NCBI GenBank assembly: GCA_044358925.1 | Contig: JBIKNC010000058.1 | Coordinates: forward strand, 1 to 20,471 | Origin: Rohdeia sp044358925 | GTDB lineage: Bacteria; Planctomycetota; UBA1135; GCA-002686595 | Direction: 5' to 3' | Length of the DNA stretch: 20,471 nt | Shown: in pieces, positions 7,379 to 14,332 of the stretch | How positions within the stretch are numbered: position 1 is the stretch's first letter | Layout: each line of letters begins with the position of its first letter | Translations under genes and position numbers: made by a program | Notes under the pieces: generated by a model | Told to the model about the DNA's origin: nothing | Seen by the model: the letters and a program-made list of their open reading frames with translations, nothing else | Database searches by the model: none

Positions 7379-7500
7379 TCCTTTGCTTTGACTTTGCGTC
7401 CTTTGCGCCTTTGCGGTGACGTGCAACAGTCCGGTGACCCCGAGCGTTACACTTCACCGCAAAGGACGCAAAGGACGCAAAGTCAAAGCAAAGAATGCAG
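7379..7500 (-). repeat. Hairpin repeat, copy 2, inverted relative to copy 1
   Basis: Arms at 7379-7427 and 7446-7500 enclose an 18-nt loop. The inner arm matches copy 1's inner arm (7202-7250) at 47 of 49 positions as reverse complement. The outer arm matches copy 1's outer arm (7127-7181) at 49 of 55. The loops also align in inverted orientation (11 of 14 core bases). The whole element is thus repeated inverted, not only its short units. It ends 28 nt before the stop of the minus-strand glycosyltransferase gene. Confidence 0.85.
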
Positions 7501-7528
7501 GACACAGAACGCACGCAGCACGTGAGCG

Positions 7529-8698
7529 TCAGTCGGCCGAGGCGCGCTCGACGGCTGCGCGCCAACTGGCGAGGCTCGCGTCGGCACAGGCTTTCCACGT
7601 GAAGCGGGTGCGCCAGCAGGCGCCGCGGGCGCGCAAGACGGCGCGGTGTGTCGTGTCGGACACGGCGCGCTCGATCAGCGCGAAGAGTGCATCGCCGTTC
7701 GTGTCGCTCGCGGGGTCGAACGTGTCCGCGCCGTCGCCGACGATCTGGGCGAGGCTCGTGGCGCTGCTCGACACGACCGGGCAGTCGCACCACATGGCCT
7801 CGATCGGCGGCAGACCGAAACCTTCGGCGCGGCTCGCGAAGACGAACAGTTCCGCGTGTCGGTAGAGCGCCGCGAGTTCGTCGTCGGACACGGCGCCGCG
7901 CACGTCGATGCGCGCCGCCGCCGGTGAGCGTGCGAACGAGTGCAGGATCTCTGCCGCGCCGTAACCGGGCGGCCCGACGACCACCCAACGGCCGTCGAAA
8001 CCGCGCGCGAAGAGCCGCTCGAAGGCAGCGAGTACGAGGTCGAAGCCCTTGCGGCTGTCGAGGCGCGAGACGGACAAGAGGTAGGGCTCGCGCGGCAGGC
8101 GCGCATCGTCGCGCGCTGACTTGGGGGCGCGGGTCACGTGATCGCCGCCCAGCGGCACGAAGTCGACGTGCTCGGCGGGGACACCGAGGCGCTGCACGAC
8201 CTCGCCCGACACGTGACGGCTCGTGACCTGCACCCGCGCGACGCGGCTGGCGAGCGAGCGCACGCGCCGTTCCATCGAAGCGGCCGCGCGCGGATCGAGT
8301 CGGCCCTCGCCGCCGCCGAGGAACATGAGGTCGAAGACCATCGCGGTGCTCGGCGCGCGCCGCGCTGGGAGCCGGCGCAGTTGGGTGTGGTGCACGAGGC
8401 CCGCATCGAACAGGCGATCCGCGCCGCCCAGCAGCGTGAAGAGCGGTTCGGCCAGGCGCGCGGGCAGGCGCGGCGCGACGAGGCGCACGGCGTGGGCGCC
8501 CGCGAGGCCGAGTTCGTCCGCGGACACACGCGGCGCGCGCAACGCTCCGCCGAACAACACCAGCGGCGGACGGTCGTCGCGGCCCGCGAGCGCGCGCACG
8601 AGTTCGCGCGCCACGCGCCCGATGCCCTCGCGGTTGTGCAGCGCCGGCCGGTAGTCGAGGAGCAGCGTGGGCAGGGCCGTGGTGCCTTGGCGCGGCAT
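7529..8698 (-). CDS. Glycosyltransferase, GT4-like
   Basis: A 389-residue GT-B glycosyltransferase. It starts with a LLLDYRPAL...GIGRVARELVRAL acceptor-domain segment typical of GT4 enzymes. The donor domain has LLSVSRLDSRKGFDLVLAAF, VVVGPPGYG and the EX7E motif EGFGLPPIE with Glu292 and Glu300. It likely acts in cytoplasmic synthesis of a surface polysaccharide; donor and acceptor are unknown. It is a single-gene unit that converges on the S9 peptidase operon across the repeat region and diverges from the 256-aa gene. ATG 8698 is preferred over longer in-frame starts because family similarity begins at about residue 10 and a -10-like TACCGT lies 8 nt upstream. No Shine-Dalgarno is present. 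Confidence 0.87.
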   Translation of the reverse strand: MPRQGTTALPTLLLDYRPALHNREGIGRVARELVRALAGRDDRPPLVLFGGALRAPRVSADELGLAGAHAVRLVAPRLPARLAEPLFTLLGGADRLFDAGLVHHTQLRRLPARRAPSTAMVFDLMFLGGGEGRLDPRAAASMERRVRSLASRVARVQVTSRHVSGEVVQRLGVPAEHVDFVPLGGDHVTRAPKSARDDARLPREPYLLSVSRLDSRKGFDLVLAAFERLFARGFDGRWVVVGPPGYGAAEILHSFARSPAAARIDVRGAVSDDELAALYRHAELFVFASRAEGFGLPPIEAMWCDCPVVSSSATSLAQIVGDGADTFDPASDTNGDALFALIERAVSDTTHRAVLRARGACWRTRFTWKACADASLASWRAAVERASAD

Positions 8699-8706
8699 GC
8701 GGCGCC

Positions 8707-8712
8707 ACGGTA
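8707..8712 (-). promoter_or_regulatory. Candidate -10 element TACCGT, 8 nt before ATG 8698
   Basis: On the minus strand TACCGT is followed by GGCGCCGC and then the ATG. Spacing of 8 nt predicts a leaderless transcript. A weak TTTGTG lies 19 bp further upstream as a possible -35. Confidence 0.42.
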
Positions 8713-8928
8713 CGGGTCCGGGAGGCCCACCCACAAACAACGGCCGCGGCTCACAAACACACGCGGCGGCCCGGTTTGCGGCGCCGGCCGGCTCGCGCTC
8801 CGACCGCACCCGCCAAGGCGGGGGACCTTTGTGTTGCCGGACGGGGTCGTTCCGGCGCGCTGCGAGGGGTCGCGGCGCCACGTGGGGGCACGCTGCGCGT
8901 CGGCGCGGCTGTGGAGCAAGCGGGGCAC
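8713..8928. promoter_or_regulatory. Divergent intergenic region with small hairpins
   Basis: This region separates the glycosyltransferase (-) and the 256-aa gene (+). It holds CCCGCC-AA-GGCGGG (8809-8822, a 6-bp stem), a 10-bp palindrome GCCGGCCGGC (8783-8792), and two ACAAAC-rich patches near 8732-8760. No TANNNT element for the plus-strand gene is visible, so its promoter remains unidentified. Confidence 0.3.
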
Positions 8929-9699
8929 ATGAACGACGAGATCCAGGGCGGCGACGGAACACGTTTCGACATCGACGCACAGGGGCTGGCGCACGAGCTG
9001 TGCGCGGTGGGAGCGGCGACGACTCCTCAGGCGCTGGCCGCACGCGGCGTGAAGCGCATCGTCGAGTTCAAGAGCGCCGACATCCGGCGCATCGTGGCAG
9101 CTGCCGTGGACCGCGCGAGTGCCGCCGAAGGCCGCACGTTCGAGGCGCGCAATGCGCTCGTCGAGGAGTCCATGCAGGACCTCGAGGCGAAGAGCGACAT
9201 CGATCCGTTCGCACGCATCGAGTTGCTCGAGCGGCGCCTCGCGAAGAGCACTCAAGCACTCGATCGCGCCGAATGCGCGCTCGCGGAAGTGCTCGACGAC
9301 ACCGAGATCGGCCTCGCCGCCGCTCGTGAGTACATCGCCGCGTTGCCCGACGACCATCCGTTGCGCCGCGTCGACGCGTTCGAATTGCTGGCGAACGGTC
9401 GCGGTCGCGTACTGCGCGCCGAACCGACCGAAGCGGAGAAGCGCCGCGCCCACGAACGCCGCCAACTGCTCGCGACGCTGGCCGAAGTGAACCGGTTGCA
9501 TCCCGAGCCGCTGGTGCACGACGACGACTGCGAGCGTGAAGTGAGCGCACCGGTCGAGGCTGTGGCGTCGGCTGCACGAGCCGCGCCGCGTACGTCCCCG
9601 TCACACACATCGCCGTCACGCACGGCCTTCGCCGAGTTCACGGCCGCGGACCTGCGCCTCGACACGAAGAACGCGCGTCCGTTCCGCAGCCGCCGCTGA
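8929..9699 (+). CDS. Hypothetical protein, 256 aa, charged and helical
   Basis: I do not recognise a family. The protein is soluble-looking, with no signal peptide or membrane segment. Residues ~45-115 are Ala/Glu/Arg-rich and probably helical; the stretch RIELLERRLAKSTQAL has a heptad-like spacing that could form a short coiled coil. Another charged helix (AEKRRAHERRQLLATLAEV) lies near residue 175. Residues ~204-234 are low complexity (Ala/Pro/Ser/Thr), and the end is basic (RPFRSRR). Codon use matches the neighbours, supporting a real gene. ATG 8929 is chosen because the upstream in-frame extension is Arg/Gly-rich and non-protein-like. A GGAG lies 13 nt upstream, too far for a good ribosome site. 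It converges on the flippase gene with 18 nt between stops. Confidence 0.7.
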   Translation: MNDEIQGGDGTRFDIDAQGLAHELCAVGAATTPQALAARGVKRIVEFKSADIRRIVAAAVDRASAAEGRTFEARNALVEESMQDLEAKSDIDPFARIELLERRLAKSTQALDRAECALAEVLDDTEIGLAAAREYIAALPDDHPLRRVDAFELLANGRGRVLRAEPTEAEKRRAHERRQLLATLAEVNRLHPEPLVHDDDCEREVSAPVEAVASAARAAPRTSPSHTSPSRTAFAEFTAADLRLDTKNARPFRSRR

Positions 9700-9717
9700 G
9701 ATCGAGAGCACGGCGCG

Positions 9718-11073
9718 TCAACGCTGCGCCGCGACGAACCCGTAGGCGAGTTCGAACACGAGCGGCGCGAGCAGCACGAGGGCGACGCTCCACGAGCGCG
9801 CTCCCGCATCGCACCGCGCGAGTGCGACCCAACTCGCGAGTGCGACGAACGCCTCCGTCGCGAGCGTGACGGCCGCCGCGCCCGCGAGGCCGAAACGCGG
9901 CACGGCGTACGCGTTGGCGAGCACGTTGAGCGCCAGTGCGCTCGCACTCACCGCGAGCGCCGCGCGTTGGGCGCCGCTCGCGACGAGCGCCGTGTGCAAG
10001 AGCGCTCCGACGTGAACCGCGAGGCCCGCGCGCAGGAGCCACACGAGCACGTGCGCTTCGCTCGCGAAGTCCGCGCCGAACACGAGCGCGAGCACGTCGC
10101 CCGCGTATGCCGCGACGACGCCGTAGAACGGCGCCGCGAGCAACACCGCCGGCACCGCCAGCCGCAGCGCCGCACGCGCGAGTCCGCCGTGCGGTGCGCG
10201 TCGCACGAGCCACGGCAGAGCGCTCGCCGCGACGTACTGCGCGCCGAGGATCGAGAAGCCCATCAGGCGCATGCACGCGAAGTAGCGCCCGACCGCTTCG
10301 TCGCCCAGGTGCACGCGCACGAACACGTTGTCGACGTGGAAGTAGACCTGTTGGCACAGCCCGGCGAGTCCCAGCGGCCACGCTTGCGCGAACACGCCGG
10401 GCGCGGCGACGACCTGGCCGTGTGACGGCGGCAGGTGCGGCAGTGATCGGCGGTGCACCCACACGTTGGCGATGCCGGCGCTGGCCGTCAGCGCGACGAG
10501 TTGCGGTCCGGCGTCGTGCACGCCGAGCGCGAGCAGCGCCGCGACGAACACGAGCCGCAGCACGGCCGCGAGCACGCGCGCCGCGCTGACCGTGCCGTAG
10601 GAGAGCTCGTTCTTGAGGACGATCGGCGAGAGCTCGAGCGACCACGTGAAGTAGTAGGTGGCCGCGAGTCCGATCCAGAGCGCTCCCGGTTCGCGCGCGA
10701 GCAGCGCACCGCCGCCGAACCCGAGGAAGGCGATGGCCGCCGTCCAGGTGCGCAGCCGTCGGCCCGCCACGAGCAGGGCGGGCAGCGCCGCCCCGTCCGC
10801 CGCCGAGCGCCGCATGACGACCGCGCCGCTGCCGAGGTCCACGAAGCTCTCGACGGCGAGGAATGCCGCCAGCCAGAAGGCCACGCGCCCGAGGGCGTCG
10901 GCCTCGAGGTCGCGCGCGAGCAGCGCGAAGGTCGCGAGCGTGCCGACCGACGAACACAGCCGCGCGCCGAGCTGCCAGCCCGTCGCGATCCACAGGCGCC
11001 GCGGCGGCCGGGCGCCGTGGTCGTGCGCGGCTCGCCGGCTCGCGGCGCCCTGCACGTCGTCCTCGTTCGCCAT
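9718..11073 (-). CDS. Polysaccharide flippase, Wzx/MOP-superfamily-like
   Basis: A 451-residue integral membrane protein with about 12 hydrophobic segments starting near residue 28, the size and layout of Wzx/RfbX-type MOP-superfamily exporters. The start WQLGARLCSSVGTLATFALLARDLEADALGR, read in parts, follows the usual pattern of helix 1, then a loop with the L(G/E)ADxLGR signature, then helix 2. The probable role is to flip lipid-linked oligosaccharide across the cytoplasmic membrane. It is not next to the glycosyltransferase operon, but three GT4 genes and a ligase-like gene lie in the same window. ATG 11073 is supported by a -10-like TAAGCT 9 nt upstream. It is a monocistronic unit. Confidence 0.8.
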   Translation of the reverse strand: MANEDDVQGAASRRAAHDHGARPPRRLWIATGWQLGARLCSSVGTLATFALLARDLEADALGRVAFWLAAFLAVESFVDLGSGAVVMRRSAADGAALPALLVAGRRLRTWTAAIAFLGFGGGALLAREPGALWIGLAATYYFTWSLELSPIVLKNELSYGTVSAARVLAAVLRLVFVAALLALGVHDAGPQLVALTASAGIANVWVHRRSLPHLPPSHGQVVAAPGVFAQAWPLGLAGLCQQVYFHVDNVFVRVHLGDEAVGRYFACMRLMGFSILGAQYVAASALPWLVRRAPHGGLARAALRLAVPAVLLAAPFYGVVAAYAGDVLALVFGADFASEAHVLVWLLRAGLAVHVGALLHTALVASGAQRAALAVSASALALNVLANAYAVPRFGLAGAAAVTLATEAFVALASWVALARCDAGARSWSVALVLLAPLVFELAYGFVAAQR

Positions 11074-11082
11074 CGGGTGACC

Positions 11083-11088
11083 AGCTTA
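11083..11088 (-). promoter_or_regulatory. Candidate -10 element TAAGCT, 9 nt before ATG 11073
   Basis: On the minus strand TAAGCT is followed by GGTCACCCG and then ATG. It fits TANNNT at the same spacing seen before three other genes, predicting a leaderless flippase mRNA. Confidence 0.42.
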
Positions 11089-11142
11089 GGGACGCCGCCC
11101 GCGCGCTCCGTTCGCATCGGCGACCGTCGCCCGCCGCGGGAC

Positions 11143-11148
11143 TATCTT
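11143..11148 (+). promoter_or_regulatory. Candidate -10 element TATCTT upstream of GTG 11217
   Basis: TATCTT is one of very few AT-rich hexamers in the 143-bp divergent region and lies 68 nt before GTG 11217. It would give an ordinary leader of about 60 nt. No clear -35 is seen. Confidence 0.3.
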
Positions 11149-11216
11149 CGCTCCTTGCTCGTCCGCGGGCCGGTCGTCGGTCGATCGTTCCTGCGCCAGC
11201 GTTCCACAGAATTCGC

Positions 11217-13010
11217 GTGACCACGTCGAAGACACCCTCACTCGCCATCGCCGTCGTCGCGCTCGTGCTCGGCGTGTTGGCGGTGTTCTTCGTGGTGCGC
11301 TGGGATCCGGCCGTGCCGAAGACGATCGAACGTGCGAACGTCGCCGACGCTCCGGTCGAGCCGAGGACGCCGGCGCCGCTGGATCCGGCCGAGCTGCAAG
11401 GCGTCGATCGACCGCGTGCAGACGTGGTGAGCGCCGTCGCCGTGGTCGACACGACGGTCGCGTTTCCGCTCGTGTTCGAACTCGACCTCGTGGCCGACCA
11501 CACGCTGCCCGTCGTGCCGGCCGGCCCGCCGCTCGGCTCCGGCGCGACCGCGCGGCTCGCCGGTCGCATCGCCGACGCACGCGGCGAACCCGTGCGCGCC
11601 ACGATCGCGTTCGTCAGCGGTCCGAACGCGGGGCGTGCACTCACGTGCGACGCGACCGGGCGCTTCGCGGCCAACGACCTGTTGCCCGGCATCGACGTCG
11701 TCGAAGTGCGAGGGCCTGGCATCCTCGGTTCGCGCCGCGAAGTGCGGCTACGGCAGGAGCGCGAGTTCCTGCTCAACATCGGCTACGGCCGACCGGCCAC
11801 CGTGCAGGGTCGCATCGTCGACGAAGAGAACGAGCCCATCGGCGGCGCCCACGTGCGCCTCGACGGCCTGGCGACGACGACGGACGAGAACGGCACCTTC
11901 TTCTTCATCGAGGTCGCTTCCGGGCGCTGCCTGTTCGAGGTGCACAAGGAGGGCCACGTGGCCTACCGCGCCGAACTCGGCGTCGCCTCGGGCACACGCG
12001 TCGAGCCGGGCGCGATCGCCGTCGTGCTGCGCCGACCCGCCGCGCTGCGCATCGTTTTGCGCCCCGACATCGGCGGACCGGAGCCGGCGCTCGTGCTGCT
12101 CACCCCGGCGCGCGCGAACTACGAACGCTCGTTCCCGTGGCAGCGCGTCAATCCGCTGTACGTGACGGGGGAGACGCCGCTCGTCGTGAACGACCTGCCC
12201 GAAGGGCCGGTGCACGTGCGCGTCTATCGCAGCGGCGCGATCGCGAAGCCCGACTACAGCCAGGTGCACCTCAACGCGGGTGTCGAGACGGAGGTCGTCG
12301 TCGGCCTGCAGCCCGCACCGGTCGTCGCCGGCGTCGTCTACGGTCCGGACGGCGCCGTCTCCGGAGCGACGATCACGATCAGCGCGGCCGACGTCGTGCG
12401 CGCGACACAACGGCACTTCACGACGGCCGACCAGCTCTGGCTCGAAGAGGTTCTGCCCGTCATGCCGGCCGCGCGCACGGTCGTCGAGTCGGACTCGAAC
12501 GGTCGCTTCCGCGCGACGAGTTGGTCGGATCTCTCGCCGTTCCGATTGCTGGAGGCCACGTCGCCCGACGGACAGCTCTTCGCGCGCCGCATGCTCGGTC
12601 CCGAGGACGACGACGTCGAGTTCGAGCTGCACCTTGCACCGCGCGAGCCGCTCGCCGCAGCCAACGTCGTCGCGACGCTGCCCGGGCGCTTCCAAGCACT
12701 GCCCGTCGACGTGTTCGTGAACGGCACCCCGCGCGAACTGTCGCTGGTCGCTTCGAATCAGAACCTGGTCGTCGACGGCCTCGTACCCGGTGTCTACCGA
12801 CTGCGCGCGACGTGGCAGGGCGAACGCGTCGCGTTCGAACCGGAGTTGCTCGTCGAGGCGACGACGCGACTCGAAGTGCTCCTGCCGCAGGACGCGATCG
12901 ACGGTCAGGACGAGGACACGTGGCGGCGCCTCGGCAAGCCGTATCCCGACGTGCCCGAGGCGCGCGCGCGCGCCGAGGCGAAGACGGCGACCGGCGCGAC
13001 GGACGGCTGA
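11217..13010 (+). CDS. Membrane-anchored protein with carboxypeptidase-regulatory-like domains
   Basis: A 597-residue protein with one N-terminal membrane segment (residues ~9-28) and no cleavage site, so the bulk is probably periplasmic. It contains at least three beta-sandwich domains of the carboxypeptidase-regulatory-like/CnaB kind. They start near residues 109 (AGRIADARGEPVRATI), 193 (QGRIVDEENEPIGGAHV) and 367 (AGVVYGPDGAVSGATI). Each has the typical G-x-V/I-x-D-x-x-G/E-x-P-x-x-x-A opening and a D-x-x-G-x-F strand later (DATGRFAAND, DENGTFFF, DSNGRFRA). No catalytic motif is visible; a binding or structural envelope role is likely. The Ala/Glu/Arg tail is charged. GTG 11217 is chosen because the next residues lead straight into the membrane helix. 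Its stop lies 6 nt from that of the convergent 419-aa gene. Confidence 0.78.
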   Translation: MTTSKTPSLAIAVVALVLGVLAVFFVVRWDPAVPKTIERANVADAPVEPRTPAPLDPAELQGVDRPRADVVSAVAVVDTTVAFPLVFELDLVADHTLPVVPAGPPLGSGATARLAGRIADARGEPVRATIAFVSGPNAGRALTCDATGRFAANDLLPGIDVVEVRGPGILGSRREVRLRQEREFLLNIGYGRPATVQGRIVDEENEPIGGAHVRLDGLATTTDENGTFFFIEVASGRCLFEVHKEGHVAYRAELGVASGTRVEPGAIAVVLRRPAALRIVLRPDIGGPEPALVLLTPARANYERSFPWQRVNPLYVTGETPLVVNDLPEGPVHVRVYRSGAIAKPDYSQVHLNAGVETEVVVGLQPAPVVAGVVYGPDGAVSGATITISAADVVRATQRHFTTADQLWLEEVLPVMPAARTVVESDSNGRFRATSWSDLSPFRLLEATSPDGQLFARRMLGPEDDDVEFELHLAPREPLAAANVVATLPGRFQALPVDVFVNGTPRELSLVASNQNLVVDGLVPGVYRLRATWQGERVAFEPELLVEATTRLEVLLPQDAIDGQDEDTWRRLGKPYPDVPEARARAEAKTATGATDG

Positions 13011-13016
13011 CGCGCT

Positions 13017-14276
13017 TCAGACGGCGGCGAGCGCCGCGCGAGCGCGTTTCATCACACTCGATTCGTACGACACGCGCCGCACGGCGAGCTTCTTGCGCAT
13101 CGAGGTCTCGGCCAAGCCGCGGCGCGTCGCGTTGTCGTAGTGCTCGGCGAGTTCCTTGTCGTCGAGGCCGCGCGGCAACGCGCTCTCGAGACCCGCGAGC
13201 GCGCGGTGGTAGCCATCCTGGCCGGGCACGCGTCGACAACCGGCGACGAGCGCACTCACGACCGCGGCGCGCTCGCGTGCGCCGAACGCGGGCCAGCGCG
13301 CGATGCGCTCGCCCCACTCGTCGAGCAGCGGCCCGAGCGGCAGCAGCAGCTCGGAACTCGTGCGCAGAGCCTTGACCTCGCGCAGCGGATAGTGACGGTG
13401 GCCCTCGGGCGCGCCGATCTCGCGGTAGATCGCGGCCGCGCGCACGAACGCGCCGCCGAAGCGCGAGCCGCCCGTGCGCGCGAGGTCGCCCCAGCGTTGC
13501 TGCGCCGTTTCCGCGAACGCGCGCGCCGACTTCGACGACAACGCTTGCACGACGTCGCCCGCGTTGTGGGTGAGCGAGGTCGCCAGGTCCACGAGCACAC
13601 GCACGGACGCTCCTGAACCAGCGGCGCGCTCGGCCGCTGCGAAGGCCGCCGCTTCGCGCTCGAGTTCCTGTTCGATCGCGGCCTCGAGTTCCGCCGCCGT
13701 GTGTGCGTCGTCGTGCGCGAGGCACGCGAGATGGCCGCCGACGAGCACGGACAGACGCTCGCCGTCGTGGCCGCTGACCGGACCGTGTTCGTCGGCGAAG
13801 CCGTCGACGTGCACGAGCCGCGCGCTGACCGGCGACACGTCCCAACGTGCGAGTCCGAGTGCGAGCCGCGCCATGTCGCGACGCTCCTCCTGCGGCAGTT
13901 CTTCGAACCACGCGGCGTGACGGATCTTCGCGTCGACGTCGGTCGGGACGAAGGTGCCCGCGCTCGCGAAGTGCGCCGCCAGGCACAGCGCGAAGTAGTC
14001 GACACGTTGCTGCGGCGTCGGCTCGGGCGTGGCAGGCACGAGGTGCGCCGCGCGGAGCGCCGTCCACCATCCGAAGCGCCGGTCGAGGCCGTCGCAGAAG
14101 CGCCCAGCGCCGTGCGCGGGAACCGACGCGGAGCGCTCGTCGCTGCCGTCGAACAGGTAGGGCGCCGCCGTCGCGACCAGGCCGACGAGCGTGCGCGGAC
14201 CGACGAAGCCGCCGAACGCACCGCGCCCCTCGGGCGCCGCGGCCGGCGATGTGTGCGACCTGTCCGCGGCTTCCAT
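13017..14276 (-). CDS. Hypothetical protein, 419 aa
   Basis: I do not recognise a family. The protein is soluble-looking, with no signal peptide, and mostly alpha-helical in character. After a short N-terminal Pro/Ala linker, residues ~20-90 hold aromatic-rich segments (GFVGPRTL, RRFGWWTALRAAHLVP). A Glu/Ala-rich probable helix (AELEAAIEQELEREAAAFAAAERAAG) lies near residues 192-218, and a Lys/Arg-rich stretch (MRKKLAVRRVSYESSVMKRAR) ends the protein. ATG 14276 is the only good start; 56 bp separate it from the divergent hutH start. It converges on the 597-aa gene with only 6 nt between stop codons. Codon use is like its neighbours, and the very long open frames on the other strand and frames here are by-products of GC richness. 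A link to hutH is possible but only positional. Confidence 0.72.
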   Translation of the reverse strand: MEAADRSHTSPAAAPEGRGAFGGFVGPRTLVGLVATAAPYLFDGSDERSASVPAHGAGRFCDGLDRRFGWWTALRAAHLVPATPEPTPQQRVDYFALCLAAHFASAGTFVPTDVDAKIRHAAWFEELPQEERRDMARLALGLARWDVSPVSARLVHVDGFADEHGPVSGHDGERLSVLVGGHLACLAHDDAHTAAELEAAIEQELEREAAAFAAAERAAGSGASVRVLVDLATSLTHNAGDVVQALSSKSARAFAETAQQRWGDLARTGGSRFGGAFVRAAAIYREIGAPEGHRHYPLREVKALRTSSELLLPLGPLLDEWGERIARWPAFGARERAAVVSALVAGCRRVPGQDGYHRALAGLESALPRGLDDKELAEHYDNATRRGLAETSMRKKLAVRRVSYESSVMKRARAALAAV

Positions 14277-14289
14277 CGTTCTCGCGCGC

Positions 14290-14299
14290 AGCGTAACGT
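14290..14299. promoter_or_regulatory. Overlapping divergent -10-like elements between the 419-aa gene and hutH
   Basis: Plus-strand TAACGT (14294-14299) lies 33 nt before hutH ATG. Minus-strand TACGCT (14295-14290) lies 13 nt before the 419-aa ATG. They overlap by two bases, so one melted region could serve both directions. It is the only AT-containing core in the 56-bp divergent gap. Confidence 0.4.
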
Positions 14300-14320
14300 C
14301 CGCGCTTCGCCGTCCACGAG

Positions 14321-14329
14321 AGGCGAGAG
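14321..14329 (+). promoter_or_regulatory. Shine-Dalgarno-like purine run before hutH
   Basis: GAGGCGAGAGA-type purine stretch ending a few bases before ATG 14333. It is one of the few plausible ribosome-binding sites in the window; most other genes have none. Confidence 0.4.
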
Positions 14330-14332
14330 ATC

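Noticed and set aside
7127..7500. CRISPR array
   Set aside because: The repeats are inverted pairs with symmetric loops, not direct repeats with regular unique spacers, and no cas gene is nearby.
7175..7525. Open frames encoding RKGAKDAKSKQRK-like and FALTLRPLRLCG-like peptides
   Set aside because: They are translations of the GCAAAGGACGCAAAG repeats, a common source of spurious hypothetical proteins.
8809..8822. CCCGCC-AA-GGCGGG hairpin as an intrinsic terminator
   Set aside because: It lies between divergent gene starts, has a 2-nt loop and no T run; it is at most a regulatory site.
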